Shown here one piece after another: positions 58,897 through 64,000 of a stretch of DNA of 64,000 nt. The first letter of the stretch is position 1. Each line of letters begins with the position of its first letter. The stretch spans positions 1 through 64,000 of the forward strand of contig CAWBRV010000007.1 of NCBI GenBank assembly GCA_963791225.1, in the 5' to 3' direction. The notes beneath the pieces were generated by a model, which made no database searches, was not told the DNA's origin, and saw nothing but the letters and a program-made list of their open reading frames with translations. The stretch comes from PALSA-612 sp963791225. Its GTDB lineage: Bacteria; Actinomycetota; Thermoleophilia; Gaiellales; Gaiellaceae. Both the position numbers and the translations under genes were made by a program.

Positions 58897-59084
58897 GGGC
58901 TCAAGTTCAGATTAGGCGCGATGACGGAGAACTTCAATCCCCGACCACTTGGCGCCGGAAGGCGCGCGCGCCGCCGCCTTCGGCAGCCTCTACGCCGTTC
59001 AGTTCGTCGGCGCGATGGGAGTTGCAGGCCGGAACCACTAGAATGCTCTGACATTGGCTGCTCGGGCAAGGTGAGTGTGGCGAC

Positions 59085-60131
59085 GTGGCGGTACAGCGCG
59101 AGCCTAAGCTCGTAGACGTTTCAGTCGAATCGCTCCCCCAGGTATTCCGCGGCTACGACCGAGCCGCTACCCGGAAGCTGCTCGAAGAACTGCGGGAGAT
59201 CAACTGGAACCTGCTCCGGGAACGTGCGGACCTCGAGCAACGCCTCCACTCCGTGGAGGAGGCCTGCTCGACTCTGAGCGACACCGAGCGCCACCTCAAC
59301 GACGAGCTCACCCGCATGAAGGTGGCCCACGACGCCCTCGGTCTTCGCGAACATGCGCTTCGATCAGAGCTGGAGGCGGCGCAGCGGGAGGTCGCCCGCT
59401 TCGAGAACCGCGAGTTGCTGCTGACGAACATGCTCGAATCGGCGAAACGAACGAGCGAGCGGCTCAAGTCCGACGCGAGAGCGGAGGCCTCGAAAGCGCT
59501 CAAGAAGGCCAGGGAACGCGAGGAGCAGATGCTCCGTCGGGCAAACAGCGAACGCGAGCGTGCCGAGCGAGAGCGGAAGCGCCTGCTTCGGCTATCGGAA
59601 GATCTTCGTGACGACCTGTCGGTGGTCGTGACCGACGTGCTCGGCCGATTCCTGGAAGAGATCGCCGGCCCGACAACGGACGGGGCTACCGTCGAGCGGA
59701 GCCTCGATCGAGTCGAGAATCGACGGCCCCGCAGGAAACCAGGGTTTGCTCCCGCTGACCCGCGGCCTGAGCAAGAGAAGACATCCGAGCAGGATGTGGC
59801 TGCACCGGCCCGCCCGCGGCCAGACGCAGGAGAGGCGCCGACCGAGGCTGCGGGATCCAATCAAGGGCTGGTTGCGCTCACGGACGACCTCGCAGAGGCC
59901 GGCGAGGTTCCTACCGGCTCGTCTTCCCTCCTCCGGCCCGCGGAGCTGTCGCCGGAATCGGCTCGCTCCGAGGCTCACGACGTGAACGTGACCGGGTCGA
60001 ACAGTCACGGTCGCCTCACCGCGGTACTCGCCTACACCGCCCGACAGATCGCAATCGTGGCGTTCGAGGGATTCATCCTCGTCGCCGCGCTCATCCTCGT
60101 ACTCGTCCTGACAAGCGCCATCCGCTTCTAG
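59085..60131 (+). CDS. DivIVA-like coiled-coil protein with C-terminal membrane helix
   Basis: 348 residues from GTG. Residues ~12-40 (VESLPQVFRGYDRAATRKLLEEL) resemble the membrane-binding DivIVA N-terminus. A long charged coiled coil follows (about 40-190) with AREREEQMLRRANSERERAERERKRL. A disordered Pro/Glu-rich linker (about 205-310) leads to one C-terminal helix (TARQIAIVAFEGFILVAALILVLVL). It is paralogous to the convergent gene at 60176, and its tail matches the 12037 protein. A scaffold at the membrane, for polar or septal envelope growth, is inferred. Confidence 0.7.
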   Translation: MAVQREPKLVDVSVESLPQVFRGYDRAATRKLLEELREINWNLLRERADLEQRLHSVEEACSTLSDTERHLNDELTRMKVAHDALGLREHALRSELEAAQREVARFENRELLLTNMLESAKRTSERLKSDARAEASKALKKAREREEQMLRRANSERERAERERKRLLRLSEDLRDDLSVVVTDVLGRFLEEIAGPTTDGATVERSLDRVENRRPRRKPGFAPADPRPEQEKTSEQDVAAPARPRPDAGEAPTEAAGSNQGLVALTDDLAEAGEVPTGSSSLLRPAELSPESARSEAHDVNVTGSNSHGRLTAVLAYTARQIAIVAFEGFILVAALILVLVLTSAIRF

Positions 60132-60175
60132 AGCAGAAGATGTGAAACGAGGGGACGGCCGCGCCTATCGAGCGG

Positions 60176-61273
60176 TTAGCCCGAGCTCGTACGTGTCCGT
60201 TTGACGCGGCCCGGAAGCGCGGACGTGGTCACCGGCTGTTGTTCGTTCGGCTTTGTCGACGACGAGCGCCTCTTTCTGACCGTTCGAGTGCCACCGTCGA
60301 TCGGCTTGACGTCGGGTTGCGAGCTCTCGGCACCGAGTCGGTTGTTGAGCTGCTGAAGGGTTGTCACGAGGACCGAGGACAGGTCCTCTCTGAGGCTGTC
60401 GGCCATCGTTGCGATCCGGGACCGCTCGGCCTCGATCAGCTTCAGCTGCGACTCCGCTTGCTCAATGATCTGCCGTTCGCGTTCTCGTGTCTTCTTGAGC
60501 GTTAGCGCGGCCTCTACCCTGGCGTCGGCGCGGATCGTGTCGGCTCGGCCTTTCGCGGTCTCGATCATCCGTGCCAGAACATCTTCGCGCCGGCGGCTGG
60601 AGGCGAGCTCCCGCTCGTTGGCATCGATGCACTGCTCCGCGTTTCGAAGCGCCTCCGCCGTCTCCGAGATCTTGAGGCGTGCCGCCTCCAACTGCTCTAC
60701 AAGTTTCGCCTCTCGCGCAGCTGCGTCCTTAGCCGCTGCATCGTAAGCCTGTATGAGCTCGTGATGTTCCTGCTGGAGCGCGTCCATCAACTCGAAGTGG
60801 TGCTCCAGTTGCTTCTGTAGCTCCGCCAGCTTTTGTCCACGTCCCCGCTCGACCTCGAGCTCGGCTCTTATCTGCTCGGCATCCAGTCGGAGCCGCTCGA
60901 GCGTCTGCTGGGCAAGGCTCATCTCCTTTTCCGCGTTCTCCCACAGGGCACGGAGGGTGGTCTCCGACGACGCCAACCGCGCGATCTCCCGCTTCAGCTT
61001 GCGCGCCTCGATCGCGGTCGTCTCCTTATCTGTTCCGTGCGAGCGGGCGAGCTCGTCGCGCTCGGCTAGCAGGCCCGAGTTAAGCTCGTTCAGTTTCTCC
61101 AGCTCATTCGCGACCGCGTCTCGCTCGGCGGCGAGCTCGAGGTATGCAGTCTCGGCGTTTGCGAGGATCCTGCGCGTCGCCGGAATGTCGTATCCGCCGA
61201 TGTAGCTACGGGGGATCGACTCGGCGGCGCCCTGCTCGCCTGCGGGAAGCCAGGGGATGTGGGGCCGCGCCAC
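60176..61273 (-). CDS. DivIVA-like coiled-coil protein without membrane helix
   Basis: 365 residues. The start motif IPRSYIGGYDIPATRRILANAE matches the 59085 protein and DivIVA N-termini. A coiled coil covers residues ~35-310. MIETAKGRADTIRADARVEAALTLKKTREREROIIEQ-type sequence parallels the paralogue's MLESAKRTSERLKSDARAEA block, and SLREDLSSVL matches DLRDDLSVVV. The C-terminus is short, basic and disordered, with no helix. It is probably a cytosolic partner of the membrane-tailed paralogue. Function unknown. Confidence 0.7.
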   Translation of the reverse strand: MARPHIPWLPAGEQGAAESIPRSYIGGYDIPATRRILANAETAYLELAAERDAVANELEKLNELNSGLLAERDELARSHGTDKETTAIEARKLKREIARLASSETTLRALWENAEKEMSLAQQTLERLRLDAEQIRAELEVERGRGQKLAELQKQLEHHFELMDALQQEHHELIQAYDAAAKDAAAREAKLVEQLEAARLKISETAEALRNAEQCIDANERELASSRRREDVLARMIETAKGRADTIRADARVEAALTLKKTRERERQIIEQAESQLKLIEAERSRIATMADSLREDLSSVLVTTLQQLNNRLGAESSQPDVKPIDGGTRTVRKRRSSSTKPNEQQPVTTSALPGRVKRTRTSSG

Positions 61274-61852
61274 GCTCGTAGTCTATTCACGTTAGAGCGC
61301 ACTCCCGCAGCCGGCCGAGGGGACAGTCTCCAGGACTGCAGAGGGTGACGGCTACAGCCAGCAGCGCCCAAGCCGGCTAGCACCACTGTTGCAGCCAGTA
61401 CACAGAGGGCCCGCCGCCGGGGAGCGCTCCGGCGGCCGTCGGTCGTCGAGCGCGCCCCTTGACACTCGTGCTTCGTCGGGAGCAGGCGCGATCTCACGCG
61501 ACACCCCCGCGATGCGTCGCTGCGGCGTTCTCAATCGGCGTAGATCGCGCCCTGACCCGCGCGCCGACGCAGTCCGACATCCGCGGGGTTTACACGGGCG
61601 CCGTCTTGGCCTACGGTGTGAGGACGGTCGAAGGTTTACGGGGCTGGCAACGGCAGCTGAGCTCGGTAATGACCACTTCGGCCCCTGTTTCCCGCTCTAA
61701 CGGCCAGGGCGGCCTGGACGCAAAAGTGCCTAAATGCTGGTAGATTGCCCATCCCCGGAGAGCTTTGAACGGCAGCTTGGCGACCGGGTTACCAAACGCC
61801 TAAAGAGCCCGTGGGCCGTCCGGTTCCCGTGCCTTTAGGGGAGCAGAGGCCG
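61274..61852. other. Long untranslated region between the coiled-coil gene and metH
   Basis: 579 bp with no gene I can support. The 3' half holds the structured leader listed separately. A minus-strand frame here contains a lipobox-like stretch (LGAAGC) but overlaps the coiled-coil gene and has no family resemblance. Confidence 0.5.
61754..61839 (+). promoter_or_regulatory. Structured 5' leader of metH, possible riboswitch or attenuator
   Basis: Two stems can be drawn. CCCGG (61754-61758) pairs with CCGGG (61784-61788). CCTAAAG (61799-61805) pairs with CTTTAGG (61833-61839), enclosing GCCC-GT-GGGC. The second stem ends 13 nt before the metH ATG. I cannot match it to the cobalamin box or the SAM-I core, so its class is open. 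Confidence 0.35.
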
Positions 61853-64000
61853 ATGAGCGTCGAGGACAGGCTGAGGGATCTTCTGGAGCGGCGGGTGGCG
61901 GTGCTCGACGGCTCCTGGGGTGTGCTGATCCAGCGCAGCGTGCGTGGTGAGGAGGCGTATCGCGGCGAGCGGTTCCGTGATCATCCGCGTGATGTCGCGG
62001 GCGATCCCGACCTGCTCAACCTGACGCGTCCGGAGGTGGTGCTCGGCATCCACCGTGACTATTTCGCGGCGGGAGCGGACATTGCGACTACGAACACGTT
62101 CACGGCGACCTCGATTGGTCAGGCGGACTACGCGCTCCAGGAGCAGGTGTACGAGCTGAACGTAGCCGGGGCGAGGCTCGCGCGGCAGGCGGCGGACGAA
62201 GCGGGCCCGGACAGGTTCGTGGCGGGCTCGCTCGGGCCGCTGAACGTGTCCCTGTCTTTGTCGCCGCGCGTGGACGACGCGTCCCATCGCGCCGTGACGT
62301 TCGACCAGGTCCGGGAGGCGTACGCGGAGCAGGTGGCGGCGCTGGTCGAGGGCGGCGTCGACCTGCTTCTGGTCGAGACGATCTTCGACACGTTGAACGC
62401 GAAGGCCGCGATCGCGGCAGCGATGGAGGTCGCGCCCGACGTTCCGCGCTGGCTCTCGTTCACAGCCATCGACCTGTCGGGCCGCAACCTGTCCGGGCAG
62501 ACGGTGGAGGCGTTCTGGGTGTCGGTCGAGCACGCCGAGCCGCTGATCGTCGGCGTCAACTGCTCGCTCGGCGCCGCGCAGATGCGGCCGTACGTGGAGA
62601 GCCTGTCGCGGGTGGCGACGACGTACACGGCCTGCCATCCGAACGCCGGGCTGCCGAACGAGCTCGGGCTTCACGACGAGCTACCGGTCGACACGAGCCG
62701 GCACCTGGGGGGGTTCGTCCGGAGCGGGCTGGTCAACGTCGTCGGCGGCTGCTGCGGGACGACGCCCGAGCACGTCGAGGCGATCCGGGCCACGGTCGAC
62801 CGGGCCGCGGCCGAGGGACTGTCCCCCCGACGTGTCCCCGAGAGGCGGCCGGCGCCGAGGTTCAGCGGCCTGGAGCCGTTCGAGATCGGGCCGGACACGG
62901 GCTTCGTGATGATCGGCGAGCGGACGAACGTGACCGGGTCGGCCCGCTTCCGGCGGTTGATCGAGGCCGAGGATTACCAGCAGGCGGTCGAGGTCGCGCT
63001 CGAGCAGGTGCAGGGTGGCGCCAACATCCTGGACGTGAACATGGACGCCGACCTGCTCGACTCGGAGCGGGTGATGACGATCTTTCTGAACCTGATCGGG
63101 ACCGAGCCGGAGATCGCCCGGGTGCCGATCATGGTCGACAGCTCGCGCTGGTCGGTATTGGAGGCTGGTCTCAAGTTGCTGCAGGGCAAGGGGATCGTGA
63201 ACTCGCTCAGCCTCAAGGAAGGCGAGCAGGCGCTGCTCGACCAGGCGCGGCGCGCCCGCCGCTACGGCGCCGGCGTCGTCGTCATGGCCTTCGACGAGCA
63301 GGGGCAGGCCGACACGGTCGAGCGCAAGGTGGCGATCTGCGAGCGCGCCTACCTGCTGCTGACCGAGCAAGCCGGGTTCGCCGCCGAGGACCTGATCTTC
63401 GACCCGAACATCCTCGCGGTCGGTACCGGCCTGGAGGAGCACGCCGACTACGCGCGCGCGTTCATCGAGGCGATCGGGCAGATCAAGGAGCGCTGCCCGG
63501 GCTCGCGCGTCTCTGGAGGCATCTCGAACCTCTCCTTTGCCTTCCGCGGATCCGACCACGTCCGCGAGGCGATCCACTCGGCCTTCCTCTTCCACGCGAT
63601 CCGGGCCGGGCTGGACATGGGGATCGTGAACGCCGGGCAGCTCATGGTCTACGAGGACATCGAGCCGGAGCTGCTCGAGCTGGTCGAGGACCTGATCTGG
63701 AACCGGCGCGAGGACGCTACCGAGCGACTCGTCGAGTACGCGAAGGGCTCGACCGGCGAGGCGACGAAGCGAGAGGTCGACCTGTCGTGGCGCGAGCGGC
63801 CCGTCGCGCAGCGACTCGAGCACGCCCTCGTCCACGGCGTCGTCGAGTACATCGAGGCTGACGTGGAGGAGGCCCGGGCGCGGTACGACCGGCCGCTCGA
63901 CGTGATCGAGGGGCCGCTGATGGCCGGGATGGCGGTCGTTGGCGACCTGTTTGGGTCGGGGCGGATGTTTCTGCCGCAGGTCGTCAAGAGCGCGCGGGTG
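61853..64000 (+). CDS. metH: Cobalamin-dependent methionine synthase, 5' part (runs off window)
   Basis: 716 codons from ATG 61853 without a stop to the window end. The homocysteine-binding domain (about 1-325) has VLDGSWGVLIQR, NTFTATSIGQADY and the Zn-binding cysteines in VGVNCSLG and GGCCGTTP. The pterin (methyl-tetrahydrofolate) domain (about 340-625) has IGERTNVTGSARFRR, GGANILDVNMD and VDSSRW. The cobalamin cap domain begins about 645 (PVAQRLEHALVHGVVEYI, GPLMAGMAVVGDLFGSGRMFLPQVVKSAR). The B12-binding and reactivation domains should follow outside the window. It makes methionine from homocysteine in the cytosol. Confidence 0.95.
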   Translation, partial: MSVEDRLRDLLERRVAVLDGSWGVLIQRSVRGEEAYRGERFRDHPRDVAGDPDLLNLTRPEVVLGIHRDYFAAGADIATTNTFTATSIGQADYALQEQVYELNVAGARLARQAADEAGPDRFVAGSLGPLNVSLSLSPRVDDASHRAVTFDQVREAYAEQVAALVEGGVDLLLVETIFDTLNAKAAIAAAMEVAPDVPRWLSFTAIDLSGRNLSGQTVEAFWVSVEHAEPLIVGVNCSLGAAQMRPYVESLSRVATTYTACHPNAGLPNELGLHDELPVDTSRHLGGFVRSGLVNVVGGCCGTTPEHVEAIRATVDRAAAEGLSPRRVPERRPAPRFSGLEPFEIGPDTGFVMIGERTNVTGSARFRRLIEAEDYQQAVEVALEQVQGGANILDVNMDADLLDSERVMTIFLNLIGTEPEIARVPIMVDSSRWSVLEAGLKLLQGKGIVNSLSLKEGEQALLDQARRARRYGAGVVVMAFDEQGQADTVERKVAICERAYLLLTEQAGFAAEDLIFDPNILAVGTGLEEHADYARAFIEAIGQIKERCPGSRVSGGISNLSFAFRGSDHVREAIHSAFLFHAIRAGLDMGIVNAGQLMVYEDIEPELLELVEDLIWNRREDATERLVEYAKGSTGEATKREVDLSWRERPVAQRLEHALVHGVVEYIEADVEEARARYDRPLDVIEGPLMAGMAVVGDLFGSGRMFLPQVVKSARV

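Noticed and set aside
58952..58965. GCGCC-GGAA-GGCGC hairpin between the C-methyltransferase and the DivIVA-like gene
   Set aside because: It is a neat GNRA-type stem-loop, but it lies in a divergent promoter region where such short GC stems are expected by chance in this composition.
61090..61497. Possible small lipoprotein with an LGAAGC lipobox
   Set aside because: It overlaps the coiled-coil gene out of frame and has no conserved domain after the Cys; probably coincidental, or at most a remnant.
61690..61852. Cobalamin or SAM riboswitch upstream of metH
   Set aside because: I looked for the B12 box and the SAM-I core and found neither; only an unclassified structured leader is claimed.

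Overview
The window looks like chromosomal DNA from a high-GC actinobacterium, most plausibly a deep-branching soil lineage such as Thermoleophilia (Gaiella/Solirubrobacter-like). The reasons are very high third-position GC, frequent GTG/TTG starts, many 4-nt start/stop overlaps, secreted proteins with a FecR-like C-terminal domain, DivIVA-like coiled-coil proteins, and a cobalamin-dependent methionine synthase at the right edge. This placement is inference. I see no rRNA, tRNA, CRISPR array or complete insertion sequence.

Bases 1-9300 hold a glycan locus. Three secreted or anchored GH26-type (beta-mannanase-like) proteins surround a cellulose-synthase-like GT2 whose C-terminus is a GH26-like domain lacking both catalytic glutamates. 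A GT39-type membrane glycosyltransferase is translationally coupled to the synthase. The locus is bounded by an inverted repeat (1-274 and 8516-8790); the right arm carries a frameshifted GH26 remnant beside a TIG-domain remnant.

Bases 9600-16500 hold a HYR-repeat surface protein, a small membrane protein, a FliA/WhiG-type sigma factor, a GT2, and three receiver-type regulators whose phospho-acceptor position is Asp, Arg and Glu respectively. Three DnaA-box-like 9-mers lie between the two divergent LuxR genes.

Bases 16470-46250 form a large extracellular polysaccharide region. It has an initiating polyprenyl-phosphate sugar transferase, GT2 and GT4 enzymes, an Alg14/Alg13-type split glycosyltransferase, a Wzx-type flippase, a Wzy/WaaL-type polymerase and a Wzz-type chain-length protein with a one-base frameshift. 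Precursor enzymes include a Gfo/Idh/MocA oxidoreductase, two DegT aminotransferases and a left-handed beta-helix acyltransferase, which together suggest an acetamido sugar, possibly a uronic acid. Modifying enzymes include AsnB-type amidotransferase, an FkbM methyltransferase and deacetylases. Two paralogous secreted beta-helix proteins lie inside the region. A deacetylase-like/ATP-grasp/PAP2 cassette closes it, next to a duplicated Cys-rich protein of unknown family.

Bases 47451-52715 encode a 1754-residue LamG/Fn3/beta-propeller surface protein with an apparently perfect 1224-bp in-frame tandem duplication. Bases 52803-58896 are a seven-gene operon that looks like a CDP-linked C-methylated deoxysugar pathway (RfbF-type cytidylyltransferase, C-methyltransferase, RmlC-like epimerase, PIG-L deacetylase, DUF4910 protein, epimerase/dehydratase, small secreted protein). 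Bases 59085-61273 hold two convergent DivIVA-like paralogues. A structured leader then precedes metH, which runs off the right edge.

Taken together, the genes describe envelope or exopolysaccharide building and remodelling. The best candidates for undescribed biology are the synthase/pseudo-GH26 fusion locus, the receiver trio with the DnaA-box cluster, the DivIVA-like pair with its shared transmembrane tail, and the Cys-rich duplicated protein.
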